This document shows, in pieces, positions 32,047 through 40,842 of a stretch of 64,000 nt of DNA. The DNA comes from Hyphomicrobiales bacterium (lineage in GTDB: Bacteria; Pseudomonadota; Alphaproteobacteria; Rhizobiales; Rhizobiaceae). Location of the stretch: positions 1 to 64,000 of the forward strand of contig UCHV01000029.1 in assembly GCA_900472395.1 (NCBI GenBank). Reading direction: 5' to 3'. A program made the position numbers and the translations under genes. Numbering within the stretch: position 1 is the first letter of the stretch; every line of letters begins with the position of its first letter. The notes below the pieces were generated by a model. The model was not told the origin of the DNA and ran no database searches. It saw only the letters and a list, made by a program, of their open reading frames with translations.

Positions 32047-33249
32047 TTAGCGGCAATTCGCGCAGAAACGTTGAATGCGCTTGCAGGCTTCTTCCAGAAG
32101 TTCTTCCGAGGTCGCATAGGAAATGCGGAAGTTCGGGCCAAGGCCGAACGCAGAACCGTGAACCACGGCAACACCTTCGGTTTCGAGAAGCTCGGTCACG
32201 AAGTCTTCATCCGTCTCGAGAACCTTGCCGGAAGGCGCAGTCTTGCCGATCAGGCCGGCGCAGGATGGGTAGACGTAGAACGCGCCTTCAGGCTTCGGGC
32301 AAACGATGCCGTTCGCCTGGTTGAGCATCGATACGACGAGATCACGGCGGCCTTCGAAGATTGCCTTGTTCTTGGCAACGAAATCCTGCGGGCCGTTCAG
32401 CGCTTCGACGGCTGCCCACTGGGCGATCGAGGAAGCACCCGAGGTCTGCTGACCCTGGATCATGTCCATGGCCTTGATCAGCTCCAGCGGTCCGGCGGCA
32501 TAACCGATACGCCAGCCGGTCATGGCATAGGCCTTGGAAACGCCGTTCATGGTCAGGGTGCGGTCATAGAGCTTCGGCTCGACCTGCACGGGGGTCGCAA
32601 ACTTGAAATCGCCGAAGGTCAGGTGCTCGTACATGTCGTCGGTGAGGATCCAGACATGCGGATGCTTCAAGAGCACGTCGGTCAGCGCCTTCAGTTCGTC
32701 GTGGCTGTAGGCGGCACCCGTCGGGTTGGACGGCGAGTTGAAGACGAACCACTTTGTCTTCGGCGTGATGACGCTTTCCAGTTCTTCAGCCGTCAGCTTG
32801 AAATTGTTCTCCTGCTTGGTGGAGATCGAAACCGGCGTACCACCGCAGATCGCCACCATTTCAGGATAGGAAACCCAGTAAGGCGCCGGGATGACAACTT
32901 CATCGCCCGGGTTAAGGGTTGCCATGAAGGCATTGAACAAGATCTGCTTTCCGCCGGTGCCGACGATTGTCTGTGCAGCCGTGTAGTCGAGATCGTTCTC
33001 GCGCTTGAACTTCTTGGCGATTGCCTCGCGCAGCTGCGGAATACCCGAAACCGGCGTGTACTTGGTCTCGCCGCGATTGATTGCCTCGATGGCAGCCTGC
33101 TTGACATTGTCCGGCGTGTCGAAATCCGGCTCGCCGGCGCCGAGACCGATCACATCGCGGCCTTTCGCTTTGAGCTCGCGCGCTTTCTGCGAAACGGCGA
33201 TGGTGGCGGAGGGCTTTACGCGGGAGAGGGCATCGGCAAGAAAGGCCAT
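32047..33249 (-). CDS. aatA: Aspartate aminotransferase (class I)
   Basis: 400 residues. A PLP enzyme that interconverts aspartate and 2-oxoglutarate with oxaloacetate and glutamate; in rhizobia aatA is central to carbon/nitrogen exchange. The subgroup Ib pattern is clear: MAFLADALSRVKPSATIAVSQKARELKAKGRDVIGLGAGEPDFDTP at the start, FNSPSNPTGAAY, the PLP-binding lysine in SKAYAMTGWRIGYAAG, and the carboxylate-binding arginine in GPNFRISYATS near the end. A longer frame adds 12 codons; I chose the ATG at 33249 because the resulting N-terminus matches the family. Confidence 0.95.
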   Translation of the reverse strand: MAFLADALSRVKPSATIAVSQKARELKAKGRDVIGLGAGEPDFDTPDNVKQAAIEAINRGETKYTPVSGIPQLREAIAKKFKRENDLDYTAAQTIVGTGGKQILFNAFMATLNPGDEVVIPAPYWVSYPEMVAICGGTPVSISTKQENNFKLTAEELESVITPKTKWFVFNSPSNPTGAAYSHDELKALTDVLLKHPHVWILTDDMYEHLTFGDFKFATPVQVEPKLYDRTLTMNGVSKAYAMTGWRIGYAAGPLELIKAMDMIQGQQTSGASSIAQWAAVEALNGPQDFVAKNKAIFEGRRDLVVSMLNQANGIVCPKPEGAFYVYPSCAGLIGKTAPSGKVLETDEDFVTELLETEGVAVVHGSAFGLGPNFRISYATSEELLEEACKRIQRFCANCR

Positions 33250-33598
33250 GATGAAGTCATCCTGAGAGTTTGAGTAGGCGGACAAAACTTAATTTCGCCG
33301 TCTGGTTCTATGTCGAATATGACAGTCTTATTCAAGCACAAAGCAGCCCTAAACCGTTCTGTCGCCCACAAAACAAGCCTGTCTGACAGCTAGACTTATT
33401 TCTGTTTGCAGCGATTTCCCGGAACCATCCTGCACCCGGAAAAGGATTTGCAGGACGCAGGAAACCGCCGTTAACCGCCGCCTTGTTTTTGCCTCATCAA
33501 AGCCACGTCCGGTCGCAAATCAGTCTTTATCGGGTCGTTTTCCGAGACGAACTTCTTCTGGTTCGCAACAAGCGGACGCGACCTAGAGAGACGCAGTC
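33250..33598. other. Divergent intergenic region upstream of aatA
   Basis: About 350 bases holding the promoters of aatA (left) and the small membrane protein gene (right). TCCTGCA (33428-33434) and TGCAGGA (33449-33455) form an inverted repeat, without a T run. I see no gene or known RNA. Confidence 0.35.
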
Positions 33599-33889
33599 AT
33601 GATGGATGAGCAAAAAGTCACGACACCGCCGGCCGCAAGCCGCAGGAACCGCATGTCGCTGGCTCTTGTCGCGGTCACTTGTGGACTTGGCGCCAGCCTG
33701 TTCATGTCAGGATTTGCTCATGCGGAGCCGATGTTGTCAGCCGCGAAAACACTGTCGGAAACTGGCGTTACGCAGAGCTTAGGGGTGACGGATGAGCATG
33801 CGCTGTTTGGCGCCCTCACCTTCGGCTTTTCGATTTTGGCCGCCGGCGTCTGGCATCGCAGCTTTCGTGCGGTCATGGACAGGAAATAG
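33599..33889 (+). CDS. Small exported or membrane protein of unknown function
   Basis: 96 residues. A basic N-terminus is followed by a signal-like hydrophobic stretch (LALVAVTCGLGASLFMSGFAHAEP) with a possible cleavage site at AHA-E. A second hydrophobic segment lies near the C-terminus (ALFGALTFGFSILAAGVWHRSF), then a basic tail. The protein is therefore probably anchored in the inner membrane with a short periplasmic loop. Two ATGs stand side by side (33599, 33602). I do not recognise a family. Codon use looks like that of its neighbours, which supports a real gene. Confidence 0.6.
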   Translation: MMDEQKVTTPPAASRRNRMSLALVAVTCGLGASLFMSGFAHAEPMLSAAKTLSETGVTQSLGVTDEHALFGALTFGFSILAAGVWHRSFRAVMDRK

Positions 33890-34463
33890 CTTGTCGGTTG
33901 CCCAGAAACCGAGGAATTGGCACGCCACGTGCTGCTACGAACAACAGGCAGACTGAACACTCGTCAAAATTGCATAAATGTCGCACTTCAGAGGCTCTAA
34001 AAAACAGCCAGATAGAGGGTGAAACCGCCTGGTTTCGGGGTTTCTGTGCCAAATTCAGGCAATATTTTAGAGATTCTTATCCCTGCCGACTGAAATCCGA
34101 TAGAGTTTTGCCCGGATCGGCCGAAACCCGTTGCGCCCAAAGGGTTTTGCTGCCTCACGCGGCTCCGAGATTTCAACGACTGTTAGAAAACTTTTTCTTG
34201 CCAATTTACGATAAACACAGCAATCTGTGTTTGTTCGGGCAATTTGCGAGCATGGGAAGACCTAATAATCAATGCGATCCGGGGGCGCAAACAACCCTGG
34301 GCGGACGACTGGGGGACTGATTTTTGGTGATCTTTCTGCCGGCCTGCCGCGGTAATACCGGGCCCCTTTCCTCCATTTCGAACTGCCTGCCGCTGCCCCT
34401 CGGGGTAAACATCGTAATGCTGTCCGCCCGCTGAACACGGACAGAGGAAAAAGGACCTGATGC
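33890..34463. other. Long non-coding region upstream of the cold shock gene
   Basis: About 570 bases without a convincing gene. It includes AAACCC/GGGTTT (34124-34147) and a perfect AAACACAG-CAAT-CTGTGTTT hairpin (34213-34232), neither followed by a T run. A further hairpin, TGTCCG (34421-34426) with CGGACA (34438-34443), lies directly before the ribosome site of the cold shock gene. A long structured leader is typical of cold shock genes, whose translation depends on leader folding, but the transcription start is not evident. Confidence 0.4.
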
Positions 34464-34679
34464 ATGGCCGAAACTGGCACTGTAAAATTTTTTAACACCG
34501 ACAAAGGCTTCGGCTTCATCAAGCCAGACAATGGCGGCGCCGATATCTTCGTACACATCTCCGCCGTCCAGGCTTCCGGCCTGTCCGGTCTTTCTGAAAA
34601 CCAGAAAGTAAGCTTCGACACGGAACCGGATCGTCGTGGCAAGGGCCCGAAGGCTGTCAATCTGCAGATTGCTGGCTAA
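34464..34679 (+). CDS. CspA-type cold shock protein
   Basis: 71 residues. A single OB-fold cold shock domain with both RNA-binding motifs: KGFGFIKP (RNP1) and DIFVHIS (RNP2). Such proteins melt RNA structure as chaperones and are often induced by cold or on entry to stationary phase; several paralogues are usual in rhizobia. The ATG is preceded by AGGAAAAAGGA. A long non-coding region with hairpins lies upstream and a strong terminator follows. Confidence 0.95.
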   Translation: MAETGTVKFFNTDKGFGFIKPDNGGADIFVHISAVQASGLSGLSENQKVSFDTEPDRRGKGPKAVNLQIAG

Positions 34680-34708
34680 GCCCAAACGGCTTTCTATTCG
34701 AGTTGAAG

Positions 34709-34733
34709 CCCGGCAGCGATGCCGGGTTTTTTT
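34709..34733 (+). terminator. Intrinsic terminator of the cold shock gene
   Basis: CCCGGCA (34709-34715) pairs with TGCCGGG (34720-34726) around GCGA, followed by seven T. Confidence 0.9.
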
Positions 34734-34773
34734 ATGCGCTTATGTCTGTTTCACATCGAAACGGAAAAGAAGA

Positions 34774-35421
34774 TCACAACCCGACCAGATACGGGTTGGA
34801 ACGACGTTCCTCGCCGATGCGACCGCCCGGGCCATGGCCGCACAGAAATCCGACCTCGTCGCCCAGCGGAAGAACCTTGTCACGGATCGAAGCCAGCAAC
34901 TGTTCATGATCGCTGCCCGGCAGATCGGTACGGCCGATGGAGCCAGTGAACAACACATCGCCCAGATGGGCAAAGCTCTCCTTGCGATTGAAGAAAACTA
35001 CGTGTCCCGGTGCATGTCCCGGGCAGTGGAAGATTTCAAAAACGTGCTCGCCAAACGAGACCGTGTCGCCTTCGGCAAGATAACGATCCGGCACGAGATT
35101 GCGCAGCGGCATGGCGATGCCGAACTTCTGCCCCTGCATTTCGAGGTTTTCCAGGAGTGGTTTGTCATCGACATGAGGGCCGATCACCGGCACACCCAGC
35201 CTCTCTCGCAACTCGTCGGCACCTCCGGCATGGTCGAGATGCCCGTGGGTGATCCAGATTTCCTTCACCGCAATGCCGTTCTGCGTGATGGTCTCGATGA
35301 TCGTATCGACATCCCCGCCCGGATCGACGACAACGCCTTCCCTGCTGTCGGCATCGAAGAAAATGGTGCAATTCTGCTGGAAGGGGGTAACCGGAATAAT
35401 ACCGGCCTGAAGCTTGCCCAT
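34774..35421 (-). CDS. Metallo-beta-lactamase fold hydrolase (glyoxalase II-like)
   Basis: 215 residues. The metal motif THGHLDHAGG, the ligands HCPGHAPGHVVF and LFTGSIGRTDLPG, and the final HGPGGRIGEERRSNPY place it in the YcbL/GloB-like group of thiolester hydrolases. Members cleave S-lactoylglutathione or other thiolesters in the cytoplasm, and the exact substrate is open. I chose the ATG at 35421; 16 further in-frame codons upstream lack a ribosome site. A small membrane protein gene lies upstream in the same direction. Confidence 0.9.
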   Translation of the reverse strand: MGKLQAGIIPVTPFQQNCTIFFDADSREGVVVDPGGDVDTIIETITQNGIAVKEIWITHGHLDHAGGADELRERLGVPVIGPHVDDKPLLENLEMQGQKFGIAMPLRNLVPDRYLAEGDTVSFGEHVFEIFHCPGHAPGHVVFFNRKESFAHLGDVLFTGSIGRTDLPGSDHEQLLASIRDKVLPLGDEVGFLCGHGPGGRIGEERRSNPYLVGL

Positions 35422-35494
35422 GTGCTTGCCGCCTGATCTCGAGAAACGTCCGGGTGGGTATAACGACAAAGCCGGACGTCGGTCAGCTTAAAAA

Positions 35495-35698
35495 TCAGTT
35501 TGTGGCAGCCATTTGCACATCGCCGGCAAGATAACGGCTCTCAGCGGAAAGGGGCGGAGAAAAAACCACCGAAAGCAACAGGAAGGTCGCCACGGCAAGC
35601 TTGAGCGAAAGAACCGTGAGCAGCACCGGTCGCAGGGATTTGGTCGATACGTCGGTGATGCTGGCAGCAATCGTCGGTAAAGGCATGGCGGTCGGCAT
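35495..35698 (-). CDS. Small membrane protein of unknown function
   Basis: 67 residues. A strong ribosome site (AGGAG, 6 bases from the ATG) supports translation. One hydrophobic helix (LLTVLSLKLAVATFLLLSVVFSPPL, about residues 26-50) is flanked by a short polar N-terminus and a C-terminal tail, so it is probably a single-pass inner membrane protein or carries an uncleaved signal. I do not recognise a family. It lies upstream of the MBL gene, 73 bases away, and may share its transcript. Confidence 0.55.
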   Translation of the reverse strand: MPTAMPLPTIAASITDVSTKSLRPVLLTVLSLKLAVATFLLLSVVFSPPLSAESRYLAGDVQMAATN

Positions 35699-35946
35699 AA
35701 CTGGCTCCTATCGTCTGGCTCAGGCAACGGACAGGCATGACGAAGGTTCCGAAACGAAATCTTTCACGCTGCAACAATCTCGGCGCGGTTGGGCAATGGG
35801 AACGGGATGACGCAAGTTGGCCGAAACACCGCTGCGAAAGCTGGCGGATTGACCTGAAGCCTTGACACACCGGCCGTTCACGATATCCAGAAACCAGAGG
35901 GCGCAGCAGTCATGTTCACCAGGATGCCCGGCGAAATGGAGGCCGC

Positions 35947-36453
35947 GTGATACGCGCAACGACCGGAAAAGCGGTAACGAAGGTGCGGCCGCAGATGCCA
36001 GCCGTCGACGAGGCAGAAATCGATTTCGAGTGCATCGAGCTTTTTTTCTTCGCCTACCGTGATTTCATTTCCGATCCGGATGTCATTCTCGATAAGCTCG
36101 GCATGGGGCGGGCGCACCACCGTGTGGTCTATTTTGTCTGCCGCCAGCCCGGAATGATGGTCGCCGATCTCCTCGACATTCTGAAAATCACCAAGCAGAG
36201 CCTCGCACGGGTCCTGAAACAGTTGATCGACGAAGGTTATATTCGCCAGATGGCGGGAGCCAAGGACCGGCGGGAACGCCGGCTTTACCCGACATTGGCC
36301 GGCCGCGAGCTGGCGCTTGCCCTTTCTCAGCCGCAATCGCAACGTATCGCCCGCGCCATGGAGCCGCTTTCCGAAGAAGCGCGCGCAGGCGTGATGCAGT
36401 TTCTCCAGCGCATGCGTCAGCCCGAAAATGGCCGACAGGCAAAAGGCGAGTAA
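35947..36453 (+). CDS. MarR family transcriptional regulator (PetP-like)
   Basis: 168 residues, GTG start with GGAGGCC before it. A winged helix-turn-helix of the MarR type is present (VIYFVC-like strand HHRVVYFVCRQPGMMVADLLDILKITKQSLARVLKQLIDEGYIRQMAGAKDRRERRLYPTLAGRELA). Six bases separate it from the response regulator gene, and the sensor kinase follows, so all three are probably one operon. In Rhodobacter capsulatus a MarR-like PetP and an OmpR-like PetR are encoded together and affect cytochrome bc1 levels. The gene order here is similar, but the role is inferred. Confidence 0.85.
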   Translation: MIRATTGKAVTKVRPQMPAVDEAEIDFECIELFFFAYRDFISDPDVILDKLGMGRAHHRVVYFVCRQPGMMVADLLDILKITKQSLARVLKQLIDEGYIRQMAGAKDRRERRLYPTLAGRELALALSQPQSQRIARAMEPLSEEARAGVMQFLQRMRQPENGRQAKGE

Positions 36454-36459
36454 GTCGAC

Positions 36460-37158
36460 ATGAGCAAGGTTCCCCTTTCGGATGATGCTGCCCACCTTCT
36501 GGTCGTCGACGACGACACGCGCATCCGCGACCTGCTGAGCCGTTATCTGACGGACCAGGGTTTCCGCATCACTGTCGCGGCGGATGCGGCGGAAGCCCGC
36601 CGCAAGCTGGAAGGCCTGAATTTCGATCTCATCATCCTCGACGTGATGATGCCCGGAGAAAGCGGCCTGTCGCTGACCGAAGCGATGCGGGAAAAACGCG
36701 CGATCCCGATCATTCTTCTGACCGCCCGTGCGGAAGCGGAATCCCGCATTGCCGGCCTTGAGGCAGGCGCTGACGATTATTTGCCCAAACCTTTCGATCC
36801 GCGCGAACTGGTGCTGCGGGTCAACAACATCCTGCGTCGCAACACATCGCCCGACACGCCGAAGATCGACCAGATCATGTTCGGCCCCTTCACCTTTTCC
36901 ATCGCCCGTCGCGAACTGCGCCGCGCCGCCGAAAATATCCGTCTGACGGACCGCGAGCAGGAAATCATGCTGCTGTTCGCCCTTCGCGCCGGAGACACCA
37001 TCCCTCGCCATGAACTGATCGGTGACGATGCCGATGTCGGCGAGCGCACGATCGATGTGCAGATCAACCGTCTGCGCCGCAAGATCGAGGATGACCCCGC
37101 CAATCCGATCTATCTTCAAACCGTTCGTGGCATCGGCTACCGTCTCAGCATCGATTGA
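36460..37158 (+). CDS. OmpR family response regulator (PetR-like)
   Basis: 232 residues. The receiver domain has the acidic pocket VVDDDTRIRD, the phosphoacceptor Asp61 in LIILDVMMPGESG and the lysine in KPFDPREL. The C-terminal winged helix (RLTDREQEIMLLFALRAGDTIPRHELI, ERTIDVQINRLRRKIEDDPANPIYLQTVRGIGYRL) binds DNA. It is coupled to the upstream MarR gene and the downstream sensor kinase. Resemblance to PetR of R. capsulatus is by family and order. Confidence 0.93.
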   Translation: MSKVPLSDDAAHLLVVDDDTRIRDLLSRYLTDQGFRITVAADAAEARRKLEGLNFDLIILDVMMPGESGLSLTEAMREKRAIPIILLTARAEAESRIAGLEAGADDYLPKPFDPRELVLRVNNILRRNTSPDTPKIDQIMFGPFTFSIARRELRRAAENIRLTDREQEIMLLFALRAGDTIPRHELIGDDADVGERTIDVQINRLRRKIEDDPANPIYLQTVRGIGYRLSID

Positions 37159-37211
37159 GGTCCGCTGGCCTGCCGCCCAACGGCCGGCCAAAGGTTACGG
37201 GAAGAGGCAGC

Positions 37212-38594
37212 ATGGCGATATACGAGACCTTCAAGCGCACGACCGGACGGCTGCAACTGCCCGGCTGGCGCTTGTTCGGCCGCTGGCTGAAACGCCGCAT
37301 GCCGACCGGCCTTTATACGCGCACCATGCTGATCGTCATCATTCCGATGCTGCTCCTGCAGACCGTGGTGGCCGCGGTGTTCATGGAGCGGCACTGGCGC
37401 ATGGTGACCGACCGCCTCTCGCAGGCAGTCACGCGCGATATCGCCGCGATCATTGACGTTATCCGCACCTATCCGCAGGATGGCAATTACAGCGAGATTA
37501 CCCGCATCGCCGACCAGCAGCTCGACCTCAACATCCTGATCGAGCCGAATGCGCAGTTGCCGCCGCCGAGACCAAAACCGTTTTTCTCGCTGCTGGACGA
37601 CGTCCTGGCCAGCCAGATCAATACCAATGTCGGCCTGCCCTTCTGGATCGACACCGTCGGCGATAGCGGACTGGTTGAAATCCGCATCAAGATAGATGAT
37701 CGCGTATTGCGCGTGTTTGCCCGCCGCAACCAGACTTATGCCTCCAATACCCATATCTTCCTCGTCTGGATGTTCGGCACCTCTCTCGTCCTGCTGGGCA
37801 TTTCCGTGCTGTTTCTGCGGGGCCAGATCCGCCCGATCCTCTCGCTTGCCGATGCCGCCGAAAAATTCGGAAAAGGGCAGCGAAGCGACGAAGCGTTCAC
37901 GCCCCGCGGTGCCGATGAAATCCGCCGCGCCGGGCTTGCCTTCGTTCTGATGCGCGAACGCATCGAACGTCAGATGGATCAGCGTACGACCATGCTGAGC
38001 GGTATCAGCCACGACCTGCGCACCATCCTTACGCGCTTCAAGCTGCAACTGGCACTGGCCGGCGATCTTCCCGAACTGCAGGGCATGAGTGCCGATGCCG
38101 ACGACATGCAATCCATGCTGGAAGGTTATCTGGCCTTTGCCCGCAACGAGGCCGAGGAAGATATTGGCGTCCTCAAACTCAGCGACCTGATGGAAAAGAT
38201 CCGGGTGGATTTTTCCCTGCACGGCAAGACCATGACCTACTCGATCGATGGCGAGGACGAACTGTCGGTCAGGCCGAACGCCTTTTTGAGGCTTGTCGAT
38301 AATCTGGCATCCAATTCCCAGCGGTACGCGACCACACTTCATGTCGAAGCACGCCACAGTGCCAAGTGGCTGATGCTGGTATTCGATGATGACGGCCCTG
38401 GAATTCCGGAAAACGCCCGCGAAGAAGTTTTCAAACCCTTCTACCGGCTGGATGAAGCCCGTAACCTCAACGCATCCGGCACGGGCCTCGGCCTTGCCAT
38501 TGCCCGCGATGTCGCGCGCGCCCATGGCGGAAACGTCACACTTGGAGAAAGCCCGAAAGGAGGCTTGAGAGCTATCGTCAGAGTTCCTGCCTGA
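37212..38594 (+). CDS. Membrane sensor histidine kinase
   Basis: 460 residues from the ATG at 37212, after GGAAGAGGC. Two membrane helices (about residues 38-58 and 180-205: HIFLVWMFGTSLVLLGISVLFL) enclose a periplasmic domain of about 120 residues. Next come a HAMP segment (RPILSLADAAEKFGKGQ), the phosphoacceptor His267 in MLSGISHDLRTILTRFKLQLAL, and the ATPase with RLVDNLASNSQRYA, DDDGPGIPENAREEVFKPFYR and GTGLGLAIARDVARAHGG. It is the likely partner of the adjacent response regulator. The stimulus is unknown. Confidence 0.93.
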   Translation: MAIYETFKRTTGRLQLPGWRLFGRWLKRRMPTGLYTRTMLIVIIPMLLLQTVVAAVFMERHWRMVTDRLSQAVTRDIAAIIDVIRTYPQDGNYSEITRIADQQLDLNILIEPNAQLPPPRPKPFFSLLDDVLASQINTNVGLPFWIDTVGDSGLVEIRIKIDDRVLRVFARRNQTYASNTHIFLVWMFGTSLVLLGISVLFLRGQIRPILSLADAAEKFGKGQRSDEAFTPRGADEIRRAGLAFVLMRERIERQMDQRTTMLSGISHDLRTILTRFKLQLALAGDLPELQGMSADADDMQSMLEGYLAFARNEAEEDIGVLKLSDLMEKIRVDFSLHGKTMTYSIDGEDELSVRPNAFLRLVDNLASNSQRYATTLHVEARHSAKWLMLVFDDDGPGIPENAREEVFKPFYRLDEARNLNASGTGLGLAIARDVARAHGGNVTLGESPKGGLRAIVRVPA

Positions 38595-38696
38595 AGTGGC
38601 CAATTCTGGCTGAAGGACAGTTCATAACCAGAAAGATGACAGTCCTTCAAATATATGCAATAGCAACAGTTGATAGAGAAACGAGATAAGGCCCGC

Positions 38697-39149
38697 ATGT
38701 CTTCCAGTGTACGTGACAATTTCGGAAATCTGCTTGGTCAGGCCAGCCGCCAGTGGCGCCGTGCACTTGATCTTCGTCTTCGGCCTTTTGGCTTGACGGA
38801 TGCCACCTGGCTTCCACTGCTGCAACTGTCGCGCGCCAGCGCACCGATGCGACAGAAGGATCTGGCCGAGGCACTGTCCCTCGACAGCTCGTCGGTGGTG
38901 CGCCTGCTGGATGCGCTTCAGGCAAGCGGCTTCATCGAGCGCCGGGAGCATCCGGAGGATCGACGCGTCAAAACCATCGTGTTGACTGAAGCGGCCCAGG
39001 CAGTGCTGGCAAACGTCAAGGACGTTGCGCGAGAGGTACGCCAACAAGTTCTGTCCGGTTTGACCGATGAGGAACTGGAAGTCGCGTCACGCGTCATGCG
39101 CAACATCAGCGCATCGCTCGACCTGCCGGAAACGGAAGACGCCGAATAA
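38697..39149 (+). CDS. MarR family transcriptional regulator
   Basis: 150 residues. A dimeric winged-helix regulator with TDATWLPLLQLSRASAPMRQKDLAEALSLDSSSVVRLLDALQASGFIERREHPEDRRVKTIVLTEAAQAVL, the full MarR core. Family members usually repress genes for drug efflux or aromatic compound breakdown and respond to small phenolics or oxidants. The ATG at 38697 follows a lower-GC promoter region; a TTG at 38670 is also in frame. No obvious target gene is adjacent: the kinase lies upstream and csaA is convergent. Confidence 0.88.
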   Translation: MSSSVRDNFGNLLGQASRQWRRALDLRLRPFGLTDATWLPLLQLSRASAPMRQKDLAEALSLDSSSVVRLLDALQASGFIERREHPEDRRVKTIVLTEAAQAVLANVKDVAREVRQQVLSGLTDEELEVASRVMRNISASLDLPETEDAE

Positions 39150-39179
39150 CTCAGGAAAGATAACGGGCGGCGCCGGAGA

Positions 39180-39521
39180 TTACATGATCTTCCGGCCGTT
39201 CGGGATCGTACGTTCGGGGGCGCCAAGTACGATGGCGCCGGCTTCATCTTCGAAACCAAGCGTCAACACCTCGGAGCGCACCGGACCGATCTGACGCGGC
39301 GGGAAATTGACAACCGCCATCACCTGCCGTCCGATCAGCGTGTCCGGCGTATAATGCACGGTGATCTGCGCCGACGAACGCTTGATGCCGATCTCCGGGC
39401 CAAAGTCGATGCGCAGCTTGTAAGCGGGTTTGCGCGCTTCGGGAAACACTTCCGCTTCAATGATCGTACCGATGCGGATGTCGACCTTTTCGAAGTCGGC
39501 ATAGGAAATTTCGTCGCTCAT
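39180..39521 (-). CDS. csaA: CsaA-like tRNA-binding domain protein
   Basis: 113 residues, made almost entirely of one OB-fold tRNA-binding domain (FEKVDIRIGTIIEAEVFPEARKPAYKLRIDFGPEIGIKRSSAQI, QVMAVVNFPPRQIGPVRSEVLTLGF, IVLGAPERTIPNGRKIM). CsaA acts as a dimer with tRNA-binding and chaperone-like activity, reported in Bacillus to assist protein export. It begins two bases after the stop of proC and is the last gene of the ybjN - proC - csaA operon. Confidence 0.92.
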   Translation of the reverse strand: MSDEISYADFEKVDIRIGTIIEAEVFPEARKPAYKLRIDFGPEIGIKRSSAQITVHYTPDTLIGRQVMAVVNFPPRQIGPVRSEVLTLGFEDEAGAIVLGAPERTIPNGRKIM

Positions 39522-39523
39522 TT

Positions 39524-40342
39524 TCAGCTACCCAGTTCTTGGGCGCGTTTGCGCGCAGCGGCGAGCGCATCGTCGAACAAGGGCTGCATACCCTCATCTG
39601 ACATCAGCACCGAGAGCGCAGCCGCCGTGGTGCCGCCGGGCGACGTGACGTTCTTGCGCAGTTGCGCAGCATCATCGGGGGATCGGCGCATCAACTCACC
39701 TGCACCAGAAACGGTTTCGCGCGCCAGCCGCATGGCAAGGTCCGCCGGCAGACCGAGCTTGCGCCCCGCCTCGGCCATGCACTCAACCAGATAAAAGACA
39801 TAGGCAGGGCCGCTACCGGAAACGGCAGTCACCGCATCGATATCGGATTCGCTCGAAACCCATTCGACCGGACCGCTGACCTTGAGAAGATCCGTCACCT
39901 GCTGACGCTGCTCATCCGTCACCTTGTCATTGCCATAAGCACCGGTAATACCGCGGCCGATCATGGCAGGTGTATTCGGCATGGCCCGCACCATGGCGGC
40001 TTCACCGAGATGTTTTGAAAGCAAAGCAAGTGTTGTGCCGGCAGCGACCGACACGACGACCGTCTGAGGCCCGACAACACGAGCAACCGTCGGAAGCACC
40101 GTTTCCATCATCTGCGGTTTGACCGCGAGAAAGAGAATGCCGGCGATCATGCCTTCCGGCGCGGCGGCGTAAGAGGATGCCCCCTTCTCCGCAAGCTTCG
40201 CCTTGATGGCGTCCGATGGCGACGGATCGATAACGACGATGGAAGAACCTTCTCGACCGCTGTCGAGCCAGCCGGAAAGCATTGCGCCTCCCATATTGCC
40301 GGCTCCAACGAGTACGATCGGCCCCGCCACCGCTGCTGTCAT
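39524..40342 (-). CDS. proC: Pyrroline-5-carboxylate reductase
   Basis: 272 residues. The last enzyme of proline synthesis, reducing pyrroline-5-carboxylate with NAD(P)H in the cytoplasm. The nucleotide loop is IVLVGAGNMGGAMLSGWL, followed by LAVKPQMMETVLP and RAMPNTPAMIGRGITG. The C-terminal signature DAVTAVSGSGPAYVFYLVECMAEAGRKLGLP and TVSGAGELMRRSPDDAAQLRKNVTSPGGTT is complete. The ATG overlaps the stop of the YbjN gene by one base (TGATG), so translation is probably coupled. Confidence 0.96.
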   Translation of the reverse strand: MTAAVAGPIVLVGAGNMGGAMLSGWLDSGREGSSIVVIDPSPSDAIKAKLAEKGASSYAAAPEGMIAGILFLAVKPQMMETVLPTVARVVGPQTVVVSVAAGTTLALLSKHLGEAAMVRAMPNTPAMIGRGITGAYGNDKVTDEQRQQVTDLLKVSGPVEWVSSESDIDAVTAVSGSGPAYVFYLVECMAEAGRKLGLPADLAMRLARETVSGAGELMRRSPDDAAQLRKNVTSPGGTTAAALSVLMSDEGMQPLFDDALAAARKRAQELGS

Positions 40343-40842
40343 CAGGCTTCTCCGACGGTTTCGAACAGAACGCATTCCATGGCGGCCTTGGCTTCCATGC
40401 CGGACCATACGACGAACTGGAATGCCTGATAATAATTCTCGCAGGCCTCGAGTGCGCTGGAGAGCAGAACCTCGACCTGCTGGTTGGTCGGCTCGGCACC
40501 ACCGGCCAGAAGCAGCGACTGACGGAAGATCACCACGTCTTCCTGACGCCACAGGTCGAAGTGCCCCATCAGCGTCTGGCCGTTCACATGCGACAGAAGA
40601 CGGAAGATCTCGTTGACGCGCACTTCCGGAACCTTGAGGTCGAAGGCACAGGCCAGATGCAACGCCTCGAACTCTTCCATCCAGGAAAAGGAAACGTGGT
40701 AATCCGTCCAGTGGCCGGCGACCGTCATGGCGATCTCGTCCTCGCCTGAACGCTCGAAAGTCCAGTCATTGGAGGCAGCGACAAACTCGATCATATCGAC
40801 CGGGTTCGACTGTCGTTCAATTTCCATTCCCATCACGTTCAT
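40342..40842 (-). CDS. YbjN domain-containing protein
   Basis: 166 residues. Matches the YbjN family, a fold related to type III secretion chaperones whose members in E. coli affect motility and stress survival; the molecular role is unknown. Typical segments are DMIEFVAASNDWTFERSGEDEIAMTVAGHWTDYHVSFSWMEEFEALHLACAFDLKVP and RVNEIFRLLSHVNGQTLMGHFDLW. ATGs at 40842, 40833 and 40827 are all possible; I chose the first. It overlaps proC by one base and leads the operon. Confidence 0.85.
   Translation of the reverse strand: MNVMGMEIERQSNPVDMIEFVAASNDWTFERSGEDEIAMTVAGHWTDYHVSFSWMEEFEALHLACAFDLKVPEVRVNEIFRLLSHVNGQTLMGHFDLWRQEDVVIFRQSLLLAGGAEPTNQQVEVLLSSALEACENYYQAFQFVVWSGMEAKAAMECVLFETVGEA

Noticed and set aside
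34213..34232. Perfect AAACACAG/CTGTGTTT hairpin as an sRNA terminator
   Set aside because: No T run follows on either strand and no promoter is evident at a suitable distance.
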